NCBI GenBank assembly: GCA_050084985.1
Contig: JBITNC010000001.1
Span: forward strand, 211,172,001-211,236,000
Source: Nageia nagi
Lineage: Eukaryota; Pinophyta
DNA: 64,000 nucleotides
Direction of reading: 5' to 3'
Positions within the stretch are counted from its first letter, which is position 1. The number at the start of each line of letters is the position of its first letter. Under the pieces are notes generated by a model. That model was not told the origin of the DNA. It searched no databases and worked only from the letters and a program-made list of their open reading frames with translations. Below, one piece after another: positions 23,331 through 34,225 of the stretch. The translations under genes and the position numbers were made by a program.

Positions 23331-25669
23331 ATATGCATCTTTGATATGGTGTGTGTGTGTATGAATTTTATTTAAAGTCCTTGATGATATATATCATGAT
23401 TTGATTATTGTTATGATAGATAATTATTTTGTATTACCATATATAACATTGGTACTATTGATGTTTTTTCCATTTTGTGAGGTATTGTTAGGGAGCATAC
23501 TTGTTCTTGATAATTAGGACTATGATATTTTTATGAAAACATGATATTTACATAATCAACATTGGAATATCATTATACTATATCAAATTCAAACTATACA
23601 TTTTTACATTCTGATAACTAGTATCATTTTACTTGCATTAGAGTTTTCACCATCATGTTTAATATATTAGTTGCATGGAAAAGATCATGATTTTCCCCAA
23701 TATAGATAGGGGATTGTATTGCATTGACAAGTGCATAAGATGGATATTAATTTTGGATTCATATTAATTGCATAATTAGAAATTTCATTTAGGATCTAAA
23801 TGATATTTTGCATCCTTAATATTGCCACAAACATGAAACTACATCTTTGCATAAGTGCATGGGATAATGAAGTGTATTTATAGGATTTCACTTATAATGA
23901 TACATAAATTTAATTTTATTATATTAATATTTTCAAAATAATATGGTATGAATTAAATTACAATTACATCTTCTTAATTTATGCATTGCTATAAATCCTA
24001 AGTTGCATATTCACCATAAGTCATAGACCTACAAATATATAAATAAATAATTAGTATTATTAATAAAAGATTAAAAAAATATTTTAAAGGTGTTTAGGGA
24101 ACACCTAAAGAGAATTGAATACATCATATGCATTAAAAAAAAAAAAAAAAAATACCACCTATAAAATATCAAAATAAATAGAAAGCATAACATAAAAATA
24201 AATAGAATTGGAGTGCCAAGGCATGAAGAAAAAACTATAAACAAATAAGGGAATGTTCTCAAATGTTTTTGAAAAAGGGCATGAGAATATTTTATAGTTT
24301 GGCAAGGAATATCTAGAGGAGGGTAGTGTTTAACTTTGTAGCTCAAAAAGACCATTTGAGGAGATGGCCATGCTATTACATACTACATTTCAGTGCTACA
24401 CTTAAGTGTCAGATCTAGAAAATGAATGTTTTTATTACAAAATAGAGTGGGGGAGTTGCAAAAAAATTACTCTCCACCCACTTGCACTTAATTAAATATA
24501 AAACTTAAAGAAGAATATAAAAATTAGGGGTTTACATTTCAAATGGAAAAAAGAATAAGGAGAAGATGACATTATGGAGAGCCAAATTGAGTTCTAGGGT
24601 TTCAAGTTTATAGAGGATAACCATGTAGGTTTCCTTCCATGTTATTATTTGCAATTGTGCTATTATACCATAGTAATATCAATGGCATGGTAGAAATATT
24701 ATTATTTAACACATTTTGTAATTACATTTAACTTTATACTATATTATGATGGGTAACATTTTGTAAAGATTTATGGTTATCTATTTATGCATATTTTCAT
24801 TGATTTGCATTTCATGGGTTGTATTTTTATTCAAATTAGTTGCAAACCTTTTGTGTATTTTCATGATCATAAATATTACATTCACCCCCCTTGCAATGAA
24901 GTTCATATTTTAGTAGAGGTAGTAATAAATGGTTGTTGCATTTTCATGATCATACAATCTTATCACATCTCCACCAAATGATAATACCCACATCGATTTA
25001 CTTTTCACTCTCATACAACTTTATTATGAAGGGTAGTTGGATCATGCAATGTACCATGTGCTTACTATAAGCACACATATGCACTTACCAACCTTGTGTA
25101 TTTCAACATATCATAACTCTTGCATACCTACAATGTTAACAATTCCCTTCTAGAGGGAAAGCTCCACCATTAATTTGCATTAGCCATTTGGACCCAAATT
25201 CTATGTAGTAATTTATTTATGTGTTGATGCAGACTTCCACTACCATGGATAAAAATACCAAGAATTTTAGTGATGGAATTAAACCATGTTTTGTATATTT
25301 AACTACAAAAAACTAATTAATATCCATATTTGATTTTTAGAATTCTTTAATAACATAAGTGAAAAATTTTGTCTACTAGGGCCTTAATAACATAATTGTA
25401 ATTCTTGCAAACCCACTCCACCAACAATGCCCTTCCACAAGGAAAGATCCTTCATTCTCTCATCAATCATGTTGGAATTAAATTTGAATTGTCTATGCTC
25501 TAGGTCTTGTAAGATGGACTAGTCCATATGAAAACTATGAAAGTTTGGGGGATGCCTTAAAGTCTTGACTGTATGATCGAATGAGGCTAATTATCATAGA
25601 ACATGATAATTTTAGGTTTCCAAAGGCATGGATTTCCTCAATAAGAAATAACTCTATATGTAAAAATAA
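23331..25669. other. Non-coding; no gene seen
   Basis: AT-rich sequence with a short TG run near 23352 and an A tract near 24135. The open frames at 24071-24355 and 24787-24981 contain runs of F, L, I and H codons from low-complexity DNA and no domain. A phrase CATTTTCATGATCATA occurs near 24860 and 24938. Confidence 0.5.
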
Positions 25670-26345
25670 CAAATTTAGGTATTTATAGTAACTTGTTTCA
25701 TAAGCACAATGCAACTTCAAAGCTATATATGACATATAACAAAAACTAATTTTACTATTTATATTTAATAAAAAAATAAAAACCACCTCACTATATATAT
25801 GTATATGAAATATTTAGGTGCATATAAACTTGTTTTAAATATGAAATGAAATTTCATGGTTATATATATGATAAAATTTTTATTGTTTATATTTGATGCA
25901 TTATGAAGAGCAATAGTAGAAACAAATGAATAGTGGAATTAGGTGTTTATAACAAGTTATTTCAAAAATGCAATGCAACTTCATGATTTATATGTGATAT
26001 ATGAAAAAGATTAGCTTTAATATTTATATATAATAATATTATCCAAAATATATTAAATTCAATGTATTATAATAACTTGTTCTAAAATGCATTGCAACTT
26101 CATGATTTGCATATGATATATGGCAAAAATTAGCTTTACTATAACAACAACAACTAAAGTATGCAAACACAATAAATCTAGTGTGTTATGATGACTTATT
26201 TTTAAAATGCATTGCAACTCCATGATACATATATATGACATGAGATAAAATTTAAACAACAACAATTAATGCATTCTAACATGATAGATTTAGGTGTTTT
26301 TGTAACAATTTACATCTAAAGTGTATTGCAACTTCATAGTCTATA
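25670..26345. repeat. Tandem repeat, ~120-bp unit, about 5-6 copies
   Basis: The marker phrase AATGCATTGCAACTTCATGA (with variants) recurs near 25704, 25970, 26089, 26209 and 26323, with spacing 119, 120 and 114 bases between the last four and one degenerate copy in the first gap. Each unit also carries an AACTTGTTT-like block before the phrase and a TATATGATATATG-like block after it. It looks like a small satellite array or the subterminal repeats of an unidentified element. Confidence 0.75.
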
Positions 26346-27479
26346 TTACTATTTATATAAGATTACTGTATGTCCAAAGGGAAATAATAGTAACAACCAA
26401 TTCATAAAAACTTGTTAAAAGTATAGGAGGATGTAATACAAGTGTACACATAAGGAGATGACATTTCATACTTAACTCTTACTACTTCATTCTTGGTATT
26501 AATATTAGTTAAGAAGAAAAGACATACCTTTGCATATAAATTAGTATAATGGATCTAATGGTTGCATTTTTCTTGATTGTGATTTTTGATGAATAAGTCT
26601 AATGATCATATCAAATTTATACAACATGATTTCACAAGGGCATACATATATGGGATTTGTTGATCCTAGTTCAAGCATACTATTTATCCACACACTATAT
26701 TGATGATCTTATCATAGTCATGACATAGTTGCATAATGGAAGAGATTTCATATAATTATTGCAAAATATAAATATCCTCATATTGATGTTAATATCCATA
26801 ACATAAGCATGTTGCATAATTATATACTAGTAGTTTTCTCTTAGGATAAGGATATAACATCATCATTGCATATATAATCATCATATGTTGGAATACTTAT
26901 GCATTCAAAGCATTCTATCATAGTTTTCAAAAATCATACATATCATTAGTAGTTGGATACTCTTCTAAACCATGCATAACAACTCATTTCAGCTTGTATT
27001 GTAGTGCATACCTTTATGTAAAAACATACTATTGCATATGTTTCTTAGGATTGATAGAGTGATGTACACATGATACTTATATTCTACTACATAGGATGGA
27101 AAATATTAATAAATTAATAGATAGTCCCATGTATATTATTACATTAAATTAATTAATATTTATGGTTGGGATTATGTATGCCTATTGTATGAATTGCATG
27201 GGGATTAGGTCCCAAAAATCTTAGAGGGTGGACAATGATGAAGTAATAATGATATTGCATTATCCCATCAGTTAGAATACCACCATACAGTTGTGGAAAA
27301 GATTTTGCTAAACCCTTAAGCCCATATTGGGGGTTGAGATTTATTTTCCACTTAGCATAACAAATTATTATTTTGAGTTTTACTTTTGCTAATATGAAAG
27401 TGTTTTCCTAGGACCAAGGTTTATATGCACATGTTCATTTTGATATCAAAGAATGAATTTAGTGGAGTATGAAGGAGAG
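26346..27479. other. Non-coding; no gene seen
   Basis: AT-rich DNA with no recognised frame. From about 27180 GC content rises slightly and a purine tract lies near 27225, but no element boundary could be set. Confidence 0.45.
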
Positions 27480-27743
27480 AGCCATGGAGTTTTGCTTCTC
27501 CTTTTCCTTTTCCTCCTTATTTGCATCTGCACTCAGGGCACTCCAATATGTGGGATCATTGTAGCTAGCTTCTACAATATTGCCTCTTCCCTTTAAGAGA
27601 GTCTTGATCTAGATACTCTAATAATCATAGTCAATCCCATCAAAATATAGAATGGAAATTTATTGAGTTTCTTTCCATGTATTCTTATTCTCATTGGAAA
27701 TCTTCTTGTATCCAAATTGATCCAATGAATCTATATTACCAAA
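27480..27743 (-). pseudogene. Ty1/copia gag N-terminal fragment of a second copy
   Basis: The minus strand encodes the beginning of a copia gag: YFDGIDYDY, IKTLLKGK and ADANKEEKEKEKQNSMALS. It matches the gag of the nested copia element (51780-51999) closely. It sits on the far side of the 3' LTR of that element, so it cannot be that element's own gag. It stops at about 27480. This suggests two same-family elements that shared or recombined at this LTR. Confidence 0.75.
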
Positions 27744-28222
27744 TCAAGTTATTAAGCATAATCAAATAAGTGAATAACTAAATCAAATTAATGATAATAC
27801 TATTCTGTAATTCAAAGGTATAATGAATTCATAAATAGAAGCTCAAAGTTCATACAATACCCATAAACTTGAATAGATTATTTAGAATACACTTCAATTA
27901 TATTTACAATTTGAAATGAGAAATAAATACATCCAATAGGCCATAGAAAACCTTGACTATTAAGTTCACATTTTTCTTACAAAGAAAAAAATAAAAAAAA
28001 ATGAAATGATAGATTTAAAAAAAATATATAATACATAATACTCAGTACCAATCGATAAGCTCATTAGTTAACTGGTAGGTCAATCATGTAACCAATTGGT
28101 TGATCTCATGATTGGTCTATAACTAACTAGTTCTTAGATTATATGTGAAAGATAAAACTAATGAGCTTCAATATGAGAGTTTAAAGTGCAATTAAGATTT
28201 TGTTATGCATTTTTAGTCTTCA
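27744..28222 (-). repeat. 3' LTR of the nested copia element
   Basis: Aligns with 52062-52499: the phrases TTATTAAG at the left end, GAAGCTCAAAGTTCATA in the middle and AAAGATAAAA-AATGAGCTTCA towards the right are shared. The left end has TC in place of TG, and the right end is CTTCA. The right portion is longer than in the partner LTR. Confidence 0.78.
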
Positions 28223-28234
28223 TACTCCCCCTTG
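28223..28234 (-). other. Polypurine tract of the nested copia element
   Basis: The minus strand reads CAAGGGGGAGTA directly before the 3' LTR, the standard plant copia primer for second-strand synthesis. Confidence 0.75.
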
Positions 28235-30014
28235 TTGATAAGAGGGCTAACAATTAGGTCTCTTTACAACATAAATTTATGTTTTTACATTGATTTGGTA
28301 AAGATATCCATCACTTGATCTTGAATTGGACAATAACTTAATGTAACTATCTCCTTTTCCACCAAATCTAGGATGAAATGAGTCTTGAAAATAAATTTCT
28401 TGGTTTGGGAATGATACATATGGTTTTCTATCAACTTAATGGTACCTTGGTGGTCATAAAAAAGCAAAGTTGCTTATTTTTTCTCCTCTCTAATATCCTT
28501 CAACACTTTTCTCAACCATAATGCTTGTGTTTATGTACTTATCATTGCAAAGTACTAATAGATTATTTTATTGAGCTCCATGACACCATAATAGATCTAA
28601 GAGAGAATCAATTCTCACTTATGCTCTTTATATCATTTAAATCATTTCCCCAATCACTATCATTGAAACCTATGAGCTTGAACTTGGGATTACATGTGTA
28701 ATGTATTCCAAAATTGACTATCCCCTTGACATACTTGAGTATTCTCTTTATTTCCTTGATATGGATAATGTATGGATTACTCATATATCTTACAACTATT
28801 AAAATACTAAATTGCAAATCCAGTATTATATTTGTTAAAAACATGAGACTTCCAACAATACTTCTATACTTCTTGTTCACTTTAGGTGATACATATTGTT
28901 TGAAAAGGTGTTATCCATGGGCTATAGGTATTGGAATAGGAGTGCAATTCTCCATTCCAAACTTCTTCAACATACCATGTGCATATTTTGATCGGCACAC
29001 AAAAATATCTTATTATGTTTGATGCACCTCCAATCCAAGGAAGTAGCTCATCAAACCAAGATATTTCATTTAAAACTCAATCATAATTTGAGTTTTAAAT
29101 GCTTCATTAATATTATTATTGCTGCCCATGAAGATCAAGTCATCTACATACAAACAAACAATCAAAATATCATATCCATTTCTCTTAAAATATAAAGTAG
29201 GATCACTTACACTTCTTTGAAAGCCCAAAATCTTTAAGTATCCATATATTATTACTTTAACCTTAAAGGCTTGAGGTATTTGAGGTTCAGCTACATACAC
29301 CTCTTCATAAATGTATCTATTAAGGAAGGTACTCTTTACATTCATGTGTTGAACTATCCAATTCTTGCTTGCAACCAAAGAGAGCACTAACCTTATTATT
29401 TATTATCTTGCTATTGGTGCAAATGTCTCCTCAAAATCCACACCATACTATTGTGTTAATCCTTTTTCCACTAACCTTGATTTATGTATTTCAATGTTAC
29501 CATCACTCTTGAATTTTATCTTGTACACCAACTTTGAACCAACAATATTTTTATGTTTTGGCAACTCATAAAGTTCCCAAGTATCATTTCTTTCAATTGC
29601 ATCAATCTTATCAATCATATCTTGAATCCAAACAACATTAGAAATATCTTATTCATAAAAATATGGCTTAAAAACAAATTACATCTTTTGAAATAGAATT
29701 TCAAATTGATCTAGAAGAGTAAAGGGTATATTTTACCATTTCACCTTTTGGTTCTCCACTATCTTCATCTCCATAGAACTAAAGATTTTATAGCCTTGTG
29801 ACTACATTTTGCATTTCTTATGTTTAGATCCTTATGAATCTTCTCATGTTATTACCATTAATAATTTGACTTGTTGGGTGATCCTTCAACCATCTCTTTC
29901 CTTGGTACATCATTATTGCAATGGGTGAGCTTGGGGCACTCACACATCTTGGTGTTGTAGAGAAGCTAGAGGTACTTGGTGAGCTTCGAACACTCACACT
30001 TGATGGTTGACTTT
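28235..30014 (-). pseudogene. Copia linker, reverse transcriptase and RNase H
   Basis: Second half of the split copia polyprotein. A serine-rich linker (29824-30014) ends in GKRWLKDHPTSQII, the conserved entry to copia RT. RT follows with VQHMNVKSTFLNRYI (about 29330) and an intact LYVDDLIFMGS catalytic site (about 29130). RNase H carries KYRSIVGSLMFLT (about 28865), FNDSDWGNDLND (about 28645) and a region with THFILDLVEKEIVTLSYC (about 28360). The pieces are in more than one frame, so frameshifts and stops inactivate it. Upstream coding continues at 32406 beyond the 2.4-kb insertion. Confidence 0.88.
30010..30014. repeat. Target site duplication ACTTT, left copy
   Basis: Identical to 32406-32410 and immediately outside the LTR, as produced by LTR element integration. 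Confidence 0.75.
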
Positions 30015-30308
30015 TTTTTTGATCCCATAACATGTATTAGGAATAGTACTTGTGTTTAGTACCATATGCACTATGCATTAGGTTACTTATATTATAAAAG
30101 CTATTTATAGGGTATTTCCCTATTATTAAAAAAAGAAAGGATAATGAGTTGAGTTTTATGTGAGAAGTGATTCTCAAGGAGATGCCCCCATCGAAGTGGT
30201 GCAAGTGATTCATTAGTGTATAATTATTGTATTTTTGTAGGATTAAGTGATAATCCAATTATGATCCATTAGCCCATAATGCAATTATAATCCATTAGGA
30301 TCTTAACA
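30015..30308 (+). repeat. 5' LTR of the 2.4-kb element
   Basis: Matches 32135-32405 through phrases such as CCCATAACATGTATTA, ACTATGCATT-GGTTA and AATGAGTTGAGTTTTATG. The expected terminal TGTTAT has mutated to TTTTTT; the right end is CTTAACA. Confidence 0.82.
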
Positions 30309-30310
30309 TT

Positions 30311-30322
30311 TGGTATTAAAGC
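30311..30322 (+). other. Primer binding site (initiator tRNA-Met type)
   Basis: TGGTATTAAAGC two bases after the LTR end. It matches TGGTATCAGAGC except for two transitions, C to T and G to A. Confidence 0.75.
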
Positions 30323-31419
30323 TTTGATTTTGGCTCTTATGGGTAGTTTTATATGCTAGTGTGAGTGGTTTTTATTATTTATGAGTAGTTTTATGTGTTG
30401 AGTGGTTTTAGAGTTTTGAGTGAGTTTGGTTACATAGGAAAATTTGTGCAGTGTAGGCCCATTTTATCTTTTTGGTAGATTTATAGAATATCTAAAGTGA
30501 AAGCCTACAAGTGAAAGTAGATCCAAGTAGAGAACATATGTGCAACAATTTCATTGATGATTTTTATGTAGGGAGGGTTTGAGAGGTACAATGAAAGAAA
30601 AATAAGCATGATAGTAGCAAAGGCACAATGAAAGGTTGGAATGATAAATAACAAGGCAACCTAGGAGAGAGGAGCAGAAGTGGATACAACATAGGAGCAA
30701 GGCTATGGTAGAGAAGTGATGGTGGTGCAAGAATGACATGGAGAAAAGAGAATATAAGCAATCATAGATCTATCAAGATGTGTACTAAGAAATTGAGAGT
30801 GATTTAAGCCATTGTTAGGATGGAAAGGGACATATTCAAAATATGTAGGTTTTCATTACAAGTGGTTTGGAATCTTAAGAAAGGGCCTATGGGATAAGAA
30901 GGGGAAAATAAAAAAATTTCAAAAAATAAAAATCCCTCTTCCCCACTTTGATTATATTTATAACCCTTTTATTAAATCAAACTTGCTTGAGAAATCTCAA
31001 AAATGCTCTAGTTAAGCTAGACATAAGTAGCACACTTTTGGGAGGGGTGACTTTTTGGGATGTCTTGATATGGCACCATTTTTTCTATTTTTTAATTTAT
31101 TGTAAAGATTTCCTTTTATAGGTTATGAATAAGACCTATTTTACACTCTAATTTAGTTTATTTAGATTAGTTACAAAAATGATAATGATGGATACTATTG
31201 CTCCACCATTTCATACTAATTCTATGCATCATTATATTGATAATTTTGAGGATATTTGTGATCACTATGTGATGGATAGAAATTAGCCCTTAATTTATTC
31301 ACTAATGGATTAAGGGTATACATAAAAAAAAATATAATCATGTTTAATCTACCAATTTGAGAGATGCATATTCACTATCCAAGTTATTAGAGGCTATACT
31401 TGCATATCCATAGCCTATT

Positions 31420-31671
31420 ATGATTCATGAAAACATCCATGTGGATCCAATCGACCTTATTGCAGAGTGGGAGGACCTTCCTTTCACTTATATTAGTATG
31501 GATGATATGGCACTAGTGGACCCCATTATAGAGTATGAGGACCTTCCTCTCACTTATCTTAGTATATATGGTGTGGAGCTAGTGGACCTCATTGAGGAGT
31601 ATAAGGCCCTTCCCCCACCTTATATCAATACTAATGATGTAGCTTCCAAGTGTTTGATTCCATTGGAGTAG
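31420..31671 (+). CDS. Small repetitive acidic protein frame in the 2.4-kb element
   Basis: An 83-codon open frame made of imperfect 22-residue repeats; a unit reads approximately VDPIIEYEDLPLTYLSIYGV. About three units lie inside the frame. A fourth diverged one (CKDIPLTYITMDDL) follows its stop codon to about 31725. The DNA period is 66 bp. The protein is rich in Asp and Glu, with conserved DLP-TY cores, and I recognise no family. It may be the decayed remnant of a longer element-encoded protein, possibly gag-related by position only. Whether it was ever translated is unknown. Confidence 0.45.
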   Translation: MIHENIHVDPIDLIAEWEDLPFTYISMDDMALVDPIIEYEDLPLTYLSIYGVELVDLIEEYKALPPPYINTNDVASKCLIPLE

Positions 31672-32134
31672 GTTGTAGAGTGTAAGGATATTCCTCTCAC
31701 TTACATTACTATGGATGATCTTAAGTCATATGTTTTCTTTGAGCACCCACTATAGGACTATTCAGCATAACATCAACAACATGGTGGATTCTTTATGGAT
31801 TGTTTTGAATCCTTCTTTTTGTTCCCTCATCAACATTAGCATCATCCTTATTGGAGTAGATTTTTGATACATGAATTGGATCATGTTCAACTTTGGCACA
31901 TTGTTGGCTACTATGGCCAAGTTGGACTCCTTGGTTCCCTCTTGTCCTTGTTATTCATAGATAGATTATATATGTACTTTGTATTTTTGGGCAAGCTTTG
32001 ATGAAAAAGATTTTCTATGGGAGTAATAATGTTATGAATCCCCTTAGTATATTAGGTGTATGGTGTGTATTACATTTTTTTGGTTTGTGGTGTATAGAAG
32101 CTTTGAGGACAAGTCTTCCTTAAGGGTTTGGTAA

Positions 32135-32405
32135 TGTTATGACCCCATAACATGTATTAAGAATAATACTTGTATTTATTACCATATGTACTATGCATTG
32201 GGTTATTTATGTTGTAAAAGCTATTTATAAGGGGTTTCCCTATTATTAAAAAAATAAAGGAGAGAATGAGTTGAGTTTTATGCGAGAATTGATTCTCAAG
32301 GAAGTGCCCCCCTCAAAGTGGTGAAAGTGATTTATTAGTGTGGTATTAATGTATTTTAATAGGATTAAGCCATAATCTAATTATGATCTATTAAGGATCT
32401 TAACA
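32135..32405 (+). repeat. 3' LTR of the 2.4-kb element
   Basis: Begins TGTTATGACCCC and ends GGATCTTAACA, with canonical TG...CA ends. It is shorter than the 5' LTR by about 23 bases, partly because of a deletion in the AT-rich right half. Confidence 0.85.
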
Positions 32406-32410
32406 ACTTT
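32406..32410. repeat. Target site duplication ACTTT, right copy
   Basis: Identical to 30010-30014. Confidence 0.75.
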
Positions 32411-32605
32411 ATTTTTATGAGGCACAACATGGATGAACTAAATATTTGACAATGTCTTCTCCTCCAAACTCTGTTTTACAAACACATTTTATTGTAATAT
32501 TTGATTACCATACTCTACCCCTTAATTAAAAATGGCATGTATTAAGATAATGGTTTATGAGTCTTGAGATTATAAAATTTATAAGCTTTGGAATGCTCAC
32601 AATAT
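32411..32605 (-). pseudogene. Copia integrase C-terminus and linker fragment
   Basis: The minus strand encodes YCEHSKAYKFYNLKTHK, the copia motif that follows the GxxCVF-type strand of the integrase C-terminus (compare YSDQSKAYRLYNP-type family sequences). It joins directly, across the gypsy insertion, to KSKACVFI encoded at about 50410-50435. It then runs into the linker that resumes at 30009. The small piece is thus the middle of the split copia gene, held between two insertions. Confidence 0.82.
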
Positions 32606-32610
32606 CATAT
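32606..32610. repeat. Target site duplication CATAT, left copy
   Basis: Identical to 50404-50408, flanking the 17.8-kb gypsy element. Confidence 0.92.
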
Positions 32611-33456
32611 TGTAGACACTTAAAAATGTCCCTCGTTAACTAAATAAACATTAGAATAATCATAACTCGGTGTGATAACATAAAATAGGTTTAGAAACCC
32701 TATTATTGGATAGCTCTCATCGAGTGTATGCAAAATGAATGGTCATATGACCCCCTTTTGATGAAATTTGACTTTTAGGCAGTTATTTTAATATAGTTAA
32801 CCAGTCACCGGTGTTCCATATTGAACATCGGTGTTTCTAGGTGATCACCGGCATTCGATATACAAACGTTGATGACTCTGCAATAGCTGAACAAAAATCA
32901 AAAAAGGAAGTTGAAGCACTTCATCTTCCATGATGAGGTGGATAGAGGAGGTCAGCTATGACTTACGGTGGCTCTTTGCTTCCCCTTTCCATCCTTGAAA
33001 CGTCTCACCTGGAAATCTATAAATACAAGCTAATACTAAGCAATATTGATGATCCAAATTAACCCCAATTGAACCCAATTTTGAAGTAGGGTAATGCTGC
33101 CAAAATCTCATGAACTCATTTCTTTTATTATTTTATGCTAATTTCATTTTAATACAATGTTACACATAGATGCTTTGATGTTATTGTCTCTTGCATGTGT
33201 GTAGGATTTACAGGTTGCTCATATCAAGGGAAGAAGCAAGCAACTCAAAAACAATGAAGATTTAATACTCTTTATTTTGGCACATAGCATTTGTAAAAGT
33301 CCCTTCTAAGGGCAAATTGTAGTTTGAACTGAGATTGAATATCATTTTGCAATTACAACATGTCTATCTATGTTATATAATTTGAGGTTCAATGAAGATT
33401 GAAGAATAATTGTATTTTATGTTATTCTACATTCCAGCTCAATTTTCATTGCAACA
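32611..33456 (+). repeat. 5' LTR of the Tat gypsy element
   Basis: Starts TGTAGACACTTAAAAATG and ends TTTTCATTGCAACA. It is identical in length to 49558-50403. Differences by eye number about 30, almost all transitions, and cluster in the CpG-containing stretch about 32800-32960. The last 400 bases are almost unchanged. Confidence 0.95.
33018..33025 (+). promoter_or_regulatory. TATA box in 5' LTR
   Basis: TATAAATA at offset 407 from the LTR start, at the same offset in the 3' LTR. It probably marks the U3/R transition; transcription would start roughly 30 bases downstream. Confidence 0.6.
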
Positions 33457-33459
33457 TTC

Positions 33460-33476
33460 TGGCGCTAGAAGGAGGG
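33460..33476 (+). other. Primer binding site of the Tat gypsy element
   Basis: TGGCGCTAGAAGGAGGG begins three bases after the LTR end. The TGGCGC start resembles sites seen in other plant gypsy elements and differs from the initiator tRNA-Met site used by the neighbouring elements. The exact tRNA is not assigned. Confidence 0.65.
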
Positions 33477-33599
33477 CCCCTCCATTATTGAGAGGGAGAT
33501 ATTTTGTCTATGATTCTACCTTTCTATTATCTATTTTTTTTTCAGATTTTTCTGCGCATTAACTTTAAATTTTGGGTTCTATGCTTTTTCAGGAATTTG

Positions 33600-33765
33600 T
33601 TACAGAAATGCCAGGGATTGGTATCGAATGCCAACGACTGTAATTAAATGCTAGCATTCCCTGTATAAACACCAGTGACTATCATTAAATGCCAGCATTC
33701 CCTATATAAACACCAGCAACTATCATTAAACACCAGCATTCCTTGTCTAAACACCGGTGACTCAT
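33600..33765 (+). repeat. Short repeats in leader (CCAGYGACT / AAATGCCAGCATT)
   Basis: Three to four copies of a unit of about 37-50 bases with the phrases AAATGCCAGCATTCCCT, TATAAACACCAG and GACTATCATTAA. Related phrases with CCGGTGAC or GCCGATGAC occur in the LTRs (about 32815-32880) and near 48960-49045. Confidence 0.7.
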
Positions 33766-33965
33766 ATCTAGGTCATTTTATCTCTTTTTGCTATTTCTAA
33801 AAAAGTAAAATAAAATTATGTTATGAAAAATATTTTTGAGTGTGATTCCTTTGCTTAGAGTGCATATAAGAATGGGTAGAAAAGGTTAAATGCATATCTT
33901 TTATTAATTTACTTTATGTATGAAGTTATGTATTTACTTTCATGCTTTGGGTGGAGGGCACGTAA

Positions 33966-34225
33966 ACATTAATACTTTTTATCTTGTCTACTTATGCTCT
34001 CCCTTTGCACTTCGTGCGATCTAAGGTGACCAGAATAGACTTGATAAGAAGGGGTAAATTAATTTTTTCTTTTCCTTCACTCTCACACTACATACACATT
34101 AATACTTTTTATCTTGTCTACTTATGCTCTCCCTTTGTGCTTCGTGTGATCTAAGGTGACCAAAATAGACTTGATAGGAAGGAGTAAATTAACTTTTATT
34201 TTCTTTCACATTCACACTATCATTA
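33966..34225 (+). repeat. Tandem duplication of 130 bp in leader
   Basis: ACATTAATACTTTTTATC starts at 33966 and again at 34096, and the following 130 bases match closely, including TATGCTCTCCCTTTG and GATCTAAGGTGACCA. A third diverged copy of the core occurs near 34441-34500 (TATGCTCTCACTTTTG). Confidence 0.85.

Larger units (their letters stand above)
30015..32405 (+). mobile_element. 2.4-kb non-autonomous LTR retrotransposon
   Basis: Direct repeats of 294 bp and 271 bp flank an interior of about 1.8 kb, and the five-base duplication ACTTT lies on both sides. A primer site (30311-30322) follows the left LTR and a purine tract (TTAAGGGTTTGG, about 32119-32130) precedes the right LTR, so it reads on the plus strand, opposite to the copia host. 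The interior encodes no RT or integrase, only a short repetitive frame. It must have relied on another element's enzymes. It interrupts the copia linker region, and is therefore younger than that element. Confidence 0.87.

Noticed and set aside
24071-24355. 94-codon minus-strand open frame with many F, L and I residues
   Set aside because: It covers an A tract and low-complexity AT DNA, has no recognisable motif, and resembles chance openness.
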